A stretch of DNA of 64,000 bases from Rhodococcus sp. HM1 (GTDB lineage: Bacteria > Actinomycetota > Actinomycetes > Mycobacteriales > Mycobacteriaceae), in the NCBI RefSeq assembly GCF_023218075.1, contig NZ_JALPTB010000002.1, positions 166,620 through 230,619 on the forward strand, read 5' to 3'. Below, piece after piece: positions 41,158 to 49,249 of the stretch. A program made the position numbers and the translations under genes. Each line of letters begins with the position of its first letter. Within the stretch, counting starts at the first letter, position 1. The notes beneath the pieces were generated by a model that did no database searches, was not told the origin of the DNA, and worked only from the letters and a program-made list of their open reading frames with translations.

Positions 41158-41517
41158 TCAGCGGTGTTCGGGGTGAGTGTCGCCGAAGGTGTCGTCGTCC
41201 GGCAGATCGAGTTCGTCGGGTCCGACCGGATAGGGCGGCGGCGAAATGCCGTCGATCATGTGGCTGCCCCACAGATCGATGTCGGTCACGCGGGCGGTCG
41301 CGGTGGCAGCGTGGTCCGGGTCGAGAAGCGTCAGCGTCAGCTCGGTGCCGGTGGACGGCGGAGCGTCCGGAGCGAACGCGGACGCCAGGTCGCGCAGCCG
41401 GCCGCGCCAGCGGTGCCGACCACTGATCGGATCGAACCAGTCGGCGAGTTCGACGTCGACGACGACCTGCCTGCCGGCGACGGCGACCTCCGCGCGGCCT
41501 CGGAATCCCTCGGACAT
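41158..41517 (-). CDS. DUF4873-like protein
   Basis: The 119-residue protein resembles DUF4873, a beta-rich domain often fused to flavin monooxygenases: GFRGRAEVAV, WFDPISGRHRWRGRL and ARVTDIDLWGSHMIDG. As a lone protein its role is unknown. The palindromic TetR-type operator ten bases upstream suggests control by the neighbouring TetR protein. Confidence 0.78.
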   Translation of the reverse strand: MSEGFRGRAEVAVAGRQVVVDVELADWFDPISGRHRWRGRLRDLASAFAPDAPPSTGTELTLTLLDPDHAATATARVTDIDLWGSHMIDGISPPPYPVGPDELDLPDDDTFGDTHPEHR

Positions 41518-41525
41518 GACCCGAT

Positions 41526-41554
41526 TTTACACGTAACCCGAAGTTACGTGAAAA
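41526..41554. promoter_or_regulatory. palindromic operator, probable TetR site
   Basis: CACGTAAC (41530-41537) and GTTACGTG (41543-41550) are perfect inverted repeats around five bases, with further T/A matches outside. It lies just before the DUF4873 start and next to the TetR gene's 3' end. Confidence 0.65.
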
Positions 41555-41557
41555 TGG

Positions 41558-42331
41558 TCACTCCGCGACTTCGTCGCTTTCCTCCCGGTCGTCGCGCCGG
41601 AGCGGATGCGGCTGGGACTTGAACCTGACGGGCGAGCCGGCCGCCGATGCGATGCCGGTCAAGCCGCCCCACGTCATCATCGTCAGGTAGTCGATGAGAT
41701 CTTCCGCGGTCATCGACTTGTTCGAGATCCACCAGTGCGTCGCGAGCTGGATTCCGCCGACGATTCCGTAGGCCCACGGCACCGATCCCCCCGAATCCAT
41801 CTCCAGCAACCGCAGGCGCTCACCGAGGACGGTCGCCACCAGCTCGGCGATCATCCGCTCGGAATCGGCCACGACATCGCGGCTCGCCGACGAGCTGTTG
41901 CTCATCACGTACAGGTAGACCTCCGGGTCGGAGGCAACGGTCTCGACGTACGCGGCGATCGCAACCCGGGTCAGTTCGTACTCGTCGAGATCCTCGCCGA
42001 CGGCCGCGTAGATCCTCGGCGCCAGGATCCGCTCGACGTACCGCATCATCGTTGCGGTCGTCAGATCGTTCTTGTCCGTGAAGTAGCGGTACAGAACCGT
42101 CTTGGAGACGCCGATCTCCGCGGCGATCTCGTCCATCCCGATGTCGTGGCCGCGTACCCGGATCGCGGCGATCGTGCCGTCGACGAGCTCCTCGCGCCGC
42201 GCGATCTTGTGCTCGTGCCACCGGCGTTTGCGTCCGTCCTGCTTGGCGGGCGCCGGTTGCGGCGCTGGGGATGCTGTGGACGCTGGTGATTCCGGGGTCG
42301 TGGTCGGCGAGGGCGCGCTTTTGCTGGGCAC
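41558..42331 (-). CDS. TetR-family regulator
   Basis: The 257-residue protein has a Pro/Ser/Thr-rich disordered N-terminus (about 40 residues) and then a TetR DNA-binding domain (DEIAAEIGVSKTVLYRYFTDKNDL). The C-terminal ligand domain follows, with MSNSSSASRDVV and VGGIQLATHWW. It matches M. tuberculosis Rv0472c by position. GTG 42331 is my choice of start. The operator at 41526 may be its target. Confidence 0.85.
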   Translation of the reverse strand: MPSKSAPSPTTTPESPASTASPAPQPAPAKQDGRKRRWHEHKIARREELVDGTIAAIRVRGHDIGMDEIAAEIGVSKTVLYRYFTDKNDLTTATMMRYVERILAPRIYAAVGEDLDEYELTRVAIAAYVETVASDPEVYLYVMSNSSSASRDVVADSERMIAELVATVLGERLRLLEMDSGGSVPWAYGIVGGIQLATHWWISNKSMTAEDLIDYLTMMTWGGLTGIASAAGSPVRFKSQPHPLRRDDREESDEVAE

Positions 42332-42431
42332 TGGGTTGGCACATCCGTTCGGTTTCGATCGTCGGCTCAGTCTACGGCGAGCCGCTTCGTGTCGCGGCAC
42401 GTCCCGCGGGTGTCCGTCCGGTTTCGGCACA

Positions 42432-43703
42432 ATGGCGAAGGTGCAACTTCTCACCAACGACGATGCCGCCAAGCGCGCTGATCTCCGCCGGATGAAGGTG
42501 GTGGCCACCGGATTCCTGGTGTTCGCCACGGTGGTGTATCTGTTCTGCCGCTGGCAGGAAACCCGGGGTGCCGGCGAGTGGGTCGGTTACGTGCGAGCGG
42601 CCTCGGAAGCGGGCATGGTCGGTGCCCTCGCCGACTGGTTCGCCGTGACGGCCCTGTTCCGGCATCCCCTCGGTGTCCCGGTGCCCCACACCGCGATCAT
42701 CAAGAAGAAGAAGGACCAGCTCGGGGCGAGCCTGAGTTCGTTCGTGGGCACCAACTTCCTGGCTCCGGACGTCGTGTCCGCGAAGATCGAGTCTGCGCAG
42801 ATCCCGCTGCGGCTCGGGGGCTGGATGGCCCAGCCCGCGAACGCGCAGCGGGTCGCGCAGGAGACGTCGACGGTGCTGCGCGGCATCGTGACGGTGCTGC
42901 GTGAGGAGGACATCCAGCAGGTCATCGACCACACGATCGTCAAGCGCATCGCCGAGCCCGAGTGGGGGCCGCCGATCGGCCGGGTGCTGACCGAGCTCAT
43001 CGCCGAGGAGCGTCACCTGCCGCTGATCGACATGCTCGCCGAACGGGCCCACCAATGGGCGCTGGGCAGCCAGGAGACCATCGACCGGATCATCTCGCGG
43101 GACTCGCCGTCGTGGTCGCCGAAGTTCGTCGACATGCTGCTCGGCGAGAAGATCCACCGCGAACTCGTCGAATTCACCTGGAAGGTCCGGTCCAACCCGA
43201 CCCACGAGGTCCGGCTCGCCGCCAACAAGTTCCTCGCCGACTACGCGCGCGACCTGCAGACCGATCCGGCCACGATCGCCAAGGCCGAACGCGTCAAGGC
43301 GGAGATCATGGGACGGGACGAGGTGACCCAGCTCGCGGCCGCCACGTGGCGGACCGCCAAGCGCATGATCCTCGAATCCGTCGACGATCCGAACAGCACC
43401 CTGCGCACGAAGGTCGCCGAGAACGTCATGCACCTCGGGGCGCGGCTACGCGACGACGACGAACTGCGCGGCAAGGTCGACGGCTGGCTGCTCGACGGTG
43501 CCCGCTACATCGCCGCGAACTACGCCGACGAGATCACCGCGGTGATCCGGGAAACCGTCGAGCGCTGGGACGCCGACGAGGCGAGCCGCAAGATCGAGCT
43601 GGCCGTCGGACGGGATCTGCAGTTCATCCGCATCAACGGCACGGTCGTCGGGTCGCTCGCGGGTCTGGCCATCTACACCGTGTCCCAGCTGCTGTTCTCG
43701 TGA
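42432..43703 (+). CDS. DUF445 membrane protein
   Basis: The 423-residue protein is a DUF445/YjiN-type protein. It has an N-terminal membrane segment (about residues 24-42), the motif GALADWFAVTALFRHPLGVPVPHTAIIKKKKD (described by position, about residues 62-93) and a long helical middle. A C-terminal membrane segment (VGSLAGLAIYTVSQLLF) closes it. It corresponds by position to M. tuberculosis Rv0473. ATG 42432 has AAGG-poor context but fits the family start. Confidence 0.85.
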   Translation: MAKVQLLTNDDAAKRADLRRMKVVATGFLVFATVVYLFCRWQETRGAGEWVGYVRAASEAGMVGALADWFAVTALFRHPLGVPVPHTAIIKKKKDQLGASLSSFVGTNFLAPDVVSAKIESAQIPLRLGGWMAQPANAQRVAQETSTVLRGIVTVLREEDIQQVIDHTIVKRIAEPEWGPPIGRVLTELIAEERHLPLIDMLAERAHQWALGSQETIDRIISRDSPSWSPKFVDMLLGEKIHRELVEFTWKVRSNPTHEVRLAANKFLADYARDLQTDPATIAKAERVKAEIMGRDEVTQLAAATWRTAKRMILESVDDPNSTLRTKVAENVMHLGARLRDDDELRGKVDGWLLDGARYIAANYADEITAVIRETVERWDADEASRKIELAVGRDLQFIRINGTVVGSLAGLAIYTVSQLLFS

Positions 43704-43715
43704 GGTCCCTCACTT

Positions 43716-43757
43716 GCTAGCAGAGTGCTTGCTGTAGCTAGCACCTGCTCGTATGCT
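43716..43757 (+). promoter_or_regulatory. leaderless promoter with paired GCTAGC sites
   Basis: TTGCTG (43729-43734), 17 bases, TATGCT (43752-43757), six bases before ATG 43764. GCTAGC occurs at 43716-43721 and 43737-43742, 21 bases apart, so both sites face the same side of the helix around the -35 box. Confidence 0.65.
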
Positions 43758-43763
43758 GAAGTC

Positions 43764-44273
43764 ATGCCCACGAACGAAGGGGACACCGCGCCGGTCGAGA
43801 GCCCGGACGGTGAGGGATCCGGAACCGGCGGACCGAGCGATCTCGCGTCGCGAGTCGTCAACTCCGCAGCACAGGACATCGGCGGGTTCATCCGCGCCCA
43901 GCGCGAGGCGGCGCAGGTGTCGTTGCGGCAGTTGTCGCAGCTCGCCGGCGTCAGCAATCCCTATCTCAGTCAGATCGAACGTGGGCTCCGCAAGCCCTCC
44001 GCGGAGGTGCTCGGGCAGATCGCGAAGGGCCTCCGGTTGTCCGCGGAGGTTCTCTACGTGCGGGCCGGGATTCTCGAGCAGCGCCCGCAGAGCGCGGTAC
44101 GTGACGCGCTGCTTGCCGATTCCGCTCTCACCGAGCGGCAGAAGCAGGTCCTGCTCGACATCTACGACTCGTTCTGTCGCGAGAACGAGTCCGCCCCGCC
44201 CGGGCCGGCGCCGGACGCGAAGTCCGGGACCGCCGACCGGTACGAGACCGACCCCCATGAACAGGAGAAATGA
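43764..44273 (+). CDS. XRE-family regulator
   Basis: The 169-residue protein has a helix-turn-helix of the Cro/CI type: IRAQREAAQVSLRQLSQLAG and VSNPYLSQIERGLRKPS. The flanks are acidic and probably disordered. It matches M. tuberculosis Rv0474, which lies just before hbhA. It is one base from hbhA and cotranscribed with it. A leaderless promoter with twin GCTAGC sites suggests autoregulation. Confidence 0.88.
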   Translation: MPTNEGDTAPVESPDGEGSGTGGPSDLASRVVNSAAQDIGGFIRAQREAAQVSLRQLSQLAGVSNPYLSQIERGLRKPSAEVLGQIAKGLRLSAEVLYVRAGILEQRPQSAVRDALLADSALTERQKQVLLDIYDSFCRENESAPPGPAPDAKSGTADRYETDPHEQEK

Positions 44274-44274
44274 C

Positions 44275-45090
44275 ATGACCGATCCCAATGTCTCCATCCG
44301 CAATTCCCTCTACGCCGCAGTCGGCGCGGGCGACGCCGTCGTCCAGGCCGTCGCAGACGTCGTCGCTCAGGTGCGTGAGCGCGCCGAAACCAACCGGGCC
44401 GACGTCAACGAGCGCGTGGACAGCGCCCGCGAGAAGCTTCTCGCCCTGCCCGGCGACCTGACCGAGACCGTCGAATCGCTGCGCGAGCGTCTCGCGGGGC
44501 TGCCGTCCGAGCTGCCCGAGGAACTCGCGGAACTGCGCGAGAAGTTCAGCCCCGAGGAGCTGCGCAAGGTCGCCGAGGCGTACCTGAAGGTCGCGTCCGA
44601 CCTGTACACCTCGCTCGCGGAACGTGGCGAGGAGACCGTCGAGCGCCTCCGCAAGCAGCCCGCGGTCGAAGAGGGCCTCGAGCGCGCCGAGGCTGCGTTC
44701 GGTGACGCCGTCGACCTGACCGAGGACGCCCTCGGCACCGTCGCCCGTCAGACCCGCGCCGTCGGTGAGCGGGCCGCGAAGCTCGCCGGTCTCGCTGCCG
44801 GCCGCATCTCCGAGACCGCCTCGGAGGTCGGCGACGCCATCGCCGACGCCGGCGACGAGGCTGCGCTGCGGGTTCTCGAGATCGCGGACCAGGCCGAAGA
44901 GGTTGCCGACGAGGCTGCCGACCGCGTCGAGGCCGCCGCTGTGGAGGTGGACGAGGCGGCCAAGTCCGTGACGGAGAAGGCTGCTCCGGCGAAGCCTGCC
45001 GCCAAGGCCACCGCGGCCAAGGCGCCCGCCAAGACCGCGGCGAAGGCCCCGGCCAAGAAGGCGGCCCCGCGCAAGACCACCGGCGCCTGA
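44275..45090 (+). CDS. hbhA: heparin-binding hemagglutinin-like protein
   Basis: The 271-residue protein is longer than the M. tuberculosis HBHA (199 residues) but has the same plan. A coiled-coil N-terminal part (DVVAQVRERAETNRADVNER) is followed by a long amphipathic helix region. The C-terminal tail is Lys/Ala/Pro-rich (KAPAKTAAKAPAKKAAPRK). That tail binds sulfated glycans in mycobacteria. It also interacts with membranes or lipid inclusions. ATG 44275 follows AGGAGAA and lies one base after the XRE stop. Confidence 0.88.
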   Translation: MTDPNVSIRNSLYAAVGAGDAVVQAVADVVAQVRERAETNRADVNERVDSAREKLLALPGDLTETVESLRERLAGLPSELPEELAELREKFSPEELRKVAEAYLKVASDLYTSLAERGEETVERLRKQPAVEEGLERAEAAFGDAVDLTEDALGTVARQTRAVGERAAKLAGLAAGRISETASEVGDAIADAGDEAALRVLEIADQAEEVADEAADRVEAAAVEVDEAAKSVTEKAAPAKPAAKATAAKAPAKTAAKAPAKKAAPRKTTGA

Positions 45091-45138
45091 TCTAAGGCTT
45101 CTCTCCGGTAGAACGCGGAACATCTCCTGTAGAACACG

Positions 45139-45204
45139 GAGCATCGGCTCCCGTGAGAACACAGAGCATCGGCTCCCGTGCCCAGTGCACGGGAGCCGAT
45201 GCTC
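45139..45204 (+). terminator. terminator with duplicated left arm after hbhA
   Basis: A 17-bp perfect hairpin (45164-45180 with 45188-45204) lies downstream of hbhA. The same 17-base left arm is repeated at 45139-45155, so the right arm can pair with either. It ends 13 bases before the next GTG start. Confidence 0.75.
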
Positions 45205-45217
45205 GTAGGATGGAGGC

Positions 45218-45508
45218 GTGCCGAATGTCGATTCTCTCGCCGGTCTGATCCTCTTCGCTCTGCAGATCCTCGCGATCGCAGGGGCGGTGTTCGCGCTCGT
45301 CCACGCGGTGCGTCAGCCGGCGGAAGCATTCCCCGCCGTCGACAAGCTCACCAAGCCGGTGTGGGTCGGGATCCTCGCCGTGGCGCTGGTCGTGCTGTTC
45401 CTGTTCGGGGCCATCGGGATGCTGGGCATCGTCGGGGTCGTCGCGGTGTGCGTGTACCTGGTGGACGTACGGCCGCGCGTGGAAGAGGTGCAGCGCCCGC
45501 GCTGGTGA
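45218..45508 (+). CDS. DUF2516 membrane protein
   Basis: The 96-residue protein has membrane helices at about residues 7-30 and 46-82, with AVRQPAEAFPAVDKLTKPVW between them, the DUF2516 pattern. It corresponds to M. tuberculosis Rv0476, after hbhA. No function is known. GTG 45218 has GGAGG directly upstream, and the hbhA terminator overlaps its leader. Confidence 0.85.
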   Translation: MPNVDSLAGLILFALQILAIAGAVFALVHAVRQPAEAFPAVDKLTKPVWVGILAVALVVLFLFGAIGMLGIVGVVAVCVYLVDVRPRVEEVQRPRW

Positions 45509-45588
45509 CCCCTGCCGTCCCTTGACACCGGACGGCAAGATAGTGACACTCGGAGTTACGGCTAAATTTCCGAGACGAGGTGATCGCC

Positions 45589-46491
45589 GTGACGCTCACC
45601 CGACCCTTCCGCACCGGTGACCGGCAGGACACCGCCGCGCGGCTGCTCGAATCCGCTTCACGCTCGTCCTTCGATCCCGGGATCGAGATCGACTGGGACG
45701 CTCCGATCCCGCCGGACAAGTACGGCATGAGTCCCGAATGGTCCAGTCTCTACGGCACCGAGCTGTGGGACCGCATGACCGAGGACCAGCGCCTCATCCT
45801 GACCCGGCACGAAGCCGCCAGCATCGCGGGCACCGGGATCTGGTTCGAGATGATCCTCATGCAGATGCTCGTCCGGGATCTCTACCGGCACGACCCCGCG
45901 ACACCCTACGTGCAGTTCGGCCTCACCGAGATCGCCGACGAATGCCGGCACTCGACGATGTTCGCCCGATCCGCGCAGCATTTCGGCATCCCCTCGTACC
46001 GGCCGCCGCGCTGGGTCCGCGAATCCGGACGCGCCTTCAAGGCCGTGGCCGGCGGCGCACTCGCCTTCGGCGGGGCACTGTTCGCCGAGGAGATCCTCGA
46101 CGCGATGCAGCGCGACTTCATGCGCGACGAGCGCGTCCAGCCCATCACGCGAACCGTGAGCCGGATCCACGTGATCGAGGAATCCCGGCACATCCGCTAC
46201 GCCCGCGAGGAGACGGCCCGCCGGATGCGCGACGCGTCCCGCGCCGAACGGGCCTGGATCAGGATGCACCTCGGAGTCTCCGCGTATTTCATCGTCACGA
46301 ACCTGGTGAACCCGCGCGTCTACGCGGCGGCGGGCCTGGACGTCGACGAGGCCAGGGCCGCGGCCCGGAGCAATGCCCACTACCACGACCGGATCCGCAA
46401 CGCCTCGCGCCGCACCGTCGAATTCCTCGACGGGGTGGGGCTGATCGGCGGCCCCTCGACCGCGCTGCTGCGCCGCGCGCACATCCTCTGA
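45589..46491 (+). CDS. AurF-like diiron oxygenase
   Basis: The 300-residue protein resembles p-aminobenzoate N-oxygenase (AurF) family diiron proteins. Metal ligands appear in RHEAASIAGTGIWFE, TEIADECRHSTMF, AEEILDAMQRDF and IEESRHIRYAREE. These enzymes oxidise amines or related substrates. GTG 45589 is chosen for GAGG at 45577-45580; GTG 45580 is an alternative. TTGACA lies at 45522-45527. It precedes a hydrolase gene by 38 bases on the same strand. Confidence 0.82.
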   Translation: MTLTRPFRTGDRQDTAARLLESASRSSFDPGIEIDWDAPIPPDKYGMSPEWSSLYGTELWDRMTEDQRLILTRHEAASIAGTGIWFEMILMQMLVRDLYRHDPATPYVQFGLTEIADECRHSTMFARSAQHFGIPSYRPPRWVRESGRAFKAVAGGALAFGGALFAEEILDAMQRDFMRDERVQPITRTVSRIHVIEESRHIRYAREETARRMRDASRAERAWIRMHLGVSAYFIVTNLVNPRVYAAAGLDVDEARAAARSNAHYHDRIRNASRRTVEFLDGVGLIGGPSTALLRRAHIL

Positions 46492-46529
46492 CCAGAAGTA
46501 CCGCCGGACCAGATCGGAGAAGAACACAG

Positions 46530-47576
46530 GTGAAGAAGCCTTCACGTCGGACCGCGCTCGCGGTCGCCGGACTCGTCACCACCGGTGCCGCGCTCGGAGC
46601 CGTGGCTGCCCGCCGCAGGAACGCGGCAGCCCGGAGCGTCGTGGCGGTCGGGGATCCCAGCGAAGCCCTGCTGGCGGAACCGCAGGTCCTGCACGACGAG
46701 GTCGAGGTCGTCACGGACGACGGTGCGCGCCTGCACGTCCGCGCCTACGGCGATCCCGACGCCGACGTCCTCGTGCTTAGCCACGGCTGGACCTGCTCCA
46801 CCGAATTCTGGACACCGCAGATCAACGCGTTCGCCGAGAAGTACCGCGTTGTCGTCTACGACCAGCGGGGACACGGGCGCAGCGACGTCGGCAGCCGCGT
46901 CTTCGGGCCCGACGTGCTCGCGGACGACCTCGCCGCGGTGCTCGCCGCGACCGTCCCGGCCGGCCGCACGGCGGTGCTCGCCGGTCACAGCATGGGCGGT
47001 ATCAGCATCATGGCGTGGGCGGAACGGCATCCCGAGCAGGTGCGCGACCGGGTCTCGGGCGTCCTGCTCGCGAGTACCGGCATGGACAATCTGGTCGCGG
47101 CGTCGACGATCGTGCCGCTGCCGCAGCGCGCCCCCCGCGTGCCGGTGCCCGTCGCACGCCGGTTGATGGGTGCCACCGTGCCGCTCGTCGCGTCTCCGGT
47201 CACGACCCGCGCACTCAAGTACGTCGCTCTGTCACCGACCGCGACCCCCGCCGCGGTCGCGTTCTGCGAGAAGATCGTGCTCGGCTGCCCGCCCCGCACC
47301 CGCGGTGGCTGGGGTGTCGCGCTCAGCGCCCTCGACGTCCACCACGGGCTGGCGAACCTCACCGTCCCGACGACCGTCCTCGTGGGCACCGCCGACCGGC
47401 TCACCCCGCCGAGCCACGCGCATCGACTCGCCGCAGAACTCGACGATGCCGGCCACCTCGAGCATCTCGTCGTCGTCGACGGCATCGGGCACATGAGCTC
47501 GGTCGAGGCGATCGACGTGTTCAACTCCGAACTGCAGCATCTGTTCGAACGCGCCGGCCGCCTCGTCCGCGGCTGA
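46530..47576 (+). CDS. exported or membrane-anchored alpha/beta hydrolase
   Basis: The 348-residue protein has an N-terminal SRRTALAVAG segment like a twin-arginine signal, then a hydrophobic stretch (about residues 10-27). The hydrolase domain has SHGWTCSTEFW, GHSMGG (nucleophile), a GTADRLTPP aspartate and the GIGHMSS histidine. The substrate is unknown. GTG 46530 follows GGAG and is likely cotranscribed with the AurF-like gene. Confidence 0.8.
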   Translation: MKKPSRRTALAVAGLVTTGAALGAVAARRRNAAARSVVAVGDPSEALLAEPQVLHDEVEVVTDDGARLHVRAYGDPDADVLVLSHGWTCSTEFWTPQINAFAEKYRVVVYDQRGHGRSDVGSRVFGPDVLADDLAAVLAATVPAGRTAVLAGHSMGGISIMAWAERHPEQVRDRVSGVLLASTGMDNLVAASTIVPLPQRAPRVPVPVARRLMGATVPLVASPVTTRALKYVALSPTATPAAVAFCEKIVLGCPPRTRGGWGVALSALDVHHGLANLTVPTTVLVGTADRLTPPSHAHRLAAELDDAGHLEHLVVVDGIGHMSSVEAIDVFNSELQHLFERAGRLVRG

Positions 47577-47638
47577 ACCGCCGGCCCATCCGACGGGGCT
47601 GCGGGTCCGAACCCTCGGTGACCCACCGGAGGATCGCC

Positions 47639-49222
47639 ATGGCCGCACCGCCGAGCACCCGACCACCGAGCACCGGCTCGCCGGGGGTGCTCTCGCGGGC
47701 GGCGACCGGCGTTGTCGCGGTCCTCCTCGTCCTCGGGGTCGGTGAGCTGCTGGCCGCAGCGACCGATCCGGACGCGTCCCCGTTCTTCGCGGTCGGCGGC
47801 ACGACCGTCGATCGGGCACCCGCCTGGGCCCGCGAATTCGCGATCGGTACGTTCGGCACCGCCGACAAGCCGGCGCTGTTCGTCGGCATGTCGGTGCTGC
47901 TCGCGGTATGTGCGGTCGTCGCCGGGCTGATCGAACGGCCGCGGCGCCCCTACGGCGGAGCGCTGCTCGCGGCGCTCGGAGCGGTCGGGGTGTACGCGGC
48001 GCTGCACCGGCCCGAAGCGACCGCGACCGCTGCGATCCCGACGGTGATCGCCGTCGTCGTGGGAATGCTGTTCCTGCAGTTCGCGATCCGGGCGCTGTGG
48101 ACGCCGCGGGGAGGGGAGGATCCGGCGTCGCCGAACCCGGACCGCCGGCGCTTCCTGGTGGTCCTGGGCGCGGGTGTCGCGGTCGCGGTCGTGGCCGGTG
48201 CCGTCGGCCGGTATCTCGCGGATCGGCTGGCGGTGGTGCTCGAGGACCGCGACCGGTTCCGGGTGCCCCTCGCCGCGGACGCGGCACCGGCGATTCCGCC
48301 CGGCGCCGACCTGACGACCGGACCGCGCGCGGTGCCCGGCGCCACCGCCTTCGTCACGACGAACCGCGACTTCTACCGGATCGACACCGCCCTGCAGGTG
48401 CCGCGCCTCACCACCGCGGACTGGCGGCTGCGCATCCACGGCATGGTGGATCGGGAGACGACGCTCACCTGGGACGATCTCGCGGCGTTCGAGACGGTCG
48501 AGCGTCTGGTGACGCTGACGTGCGTGTCGAACGAGGTGGGCGGTGACCTCGCCGGCAACGCCCGCTGGACCGGCTACCGGATCGCGGACATCCTCGACCG
48601 TGTCGGGGTCCACCCCGATGCCGACATGTTGCTGTCCACCAGCGTCGACGGGTTCACCGTCGGAACACCCGTCGAGGTGCTGCGCGACGGTCGTGACGCG
48701 CTCCTGGCCGTCGCGATGAACGGCGAACCGCTCCCTCTCCAGCACGGTTACCCGGCGCGGCAGGTGGTGCCCGGGCTCTACGGCTACGTCTCGGCGACGA
48801 AGTGGGTTGTCGACTGGGAGCTGACCCGGTTCGACCGCGCGGAGGCCTACTGGACGCGGCGCGGCTGGGCGGCGAAGGGCCCGATCCGCACCGCCTCGCG
48901 GATCGACGTGCCGGCTCGATCCGCCCGGCTCACGGCCGGGCCCGTCGTCGTGGCCGGCACCGCGTGGGCGCAGCACCGCGGGATCGACCGGATCGAGGTC
49001 CGCGTCGACGGCGGTCCCTGGCAGGAGGCGGAACCGGCCACCGAGTACTCGGTGGACACCTGGCGCCAATGGCGGTGGGTGTGGGACGCGAGCCCCGGCG
49101 ACCACACGCTCGAGGTCCGGGCTGTCGACGGCACCGGGGCAATCCAGGACGAGCAACGGCGTCCGCCGGTCCCGGACGGTGCGACCGGGCTGCACAGCCG
49201 CACCGTCACGGTCGTCGCGTGA
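47639..49222 (+). CDS. membrane molybdopterin oxidoreductase (sulfite-oxidase fold)
   Basis: The 527-residue protein has about four N-terminal membrane helices (residues about 20-40, 78-96, 103-120, 126-148) and a further helix near residue 185. Then comes a sulfite-oxidase-type molybdopterin domain. The Mo-ligating cysteine is in VTLTCVSNEVGG, with YSVDTWRQW in the C-terminal Ig-like domain. It is probably periplasmic and membrane tethered, with a quinone or cytochrome as acceptor. ATG 47639 has GGAGG at 47628-47632. Confidence 0.87.
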   Translation: MAAPPSTRPPSTGSPGVLSRAATGVVAVLLVLGVGELLAAATDPDASPFFAVGGTTVDRAPAWAREFAIGTFGTADKPALFVGMSVLLAVCAVVAGLIERPRRPYGGALLAALGAVGVYAALHRPEATATAAIPTVIAVVVGMLFLQFAIRALWTPRGGEDPASPNPDRRRFLVVLGAGVAVAVVAGAVGRYLADRLAVVLEDRDRFRVPLAADAAPAIPPGADLTTGPRAVPGATAFVTTNRDFYRIDTALQVPRLTTADWRLRIHGMVDRETTLTWDDLAAFETVERLVTLTCVSNEVGGDLAGNARWTGYRIADILDRVGVHPDADMLLSTSVDGFTVGTPVEVLRDGRDALLAVAMNGEPLPLQHGYPARQVVPGLYGYVSATKWVVDWELTRFDRAEAYWTRRGWAAKGPIRTASRIDVPARSARLTAGPVVVAGTAWAQHRGIDRIEVRVDGGPWQEAEPATEYSVDTWRQWRWVWDASPGDHTLEVRAVDGTGAIQDEQRRPPVPDGATGLHSRTVTVVA

Positions 49223-49249
49223 GAGCGGTCCCGGTCGGTCGAAGACCGA

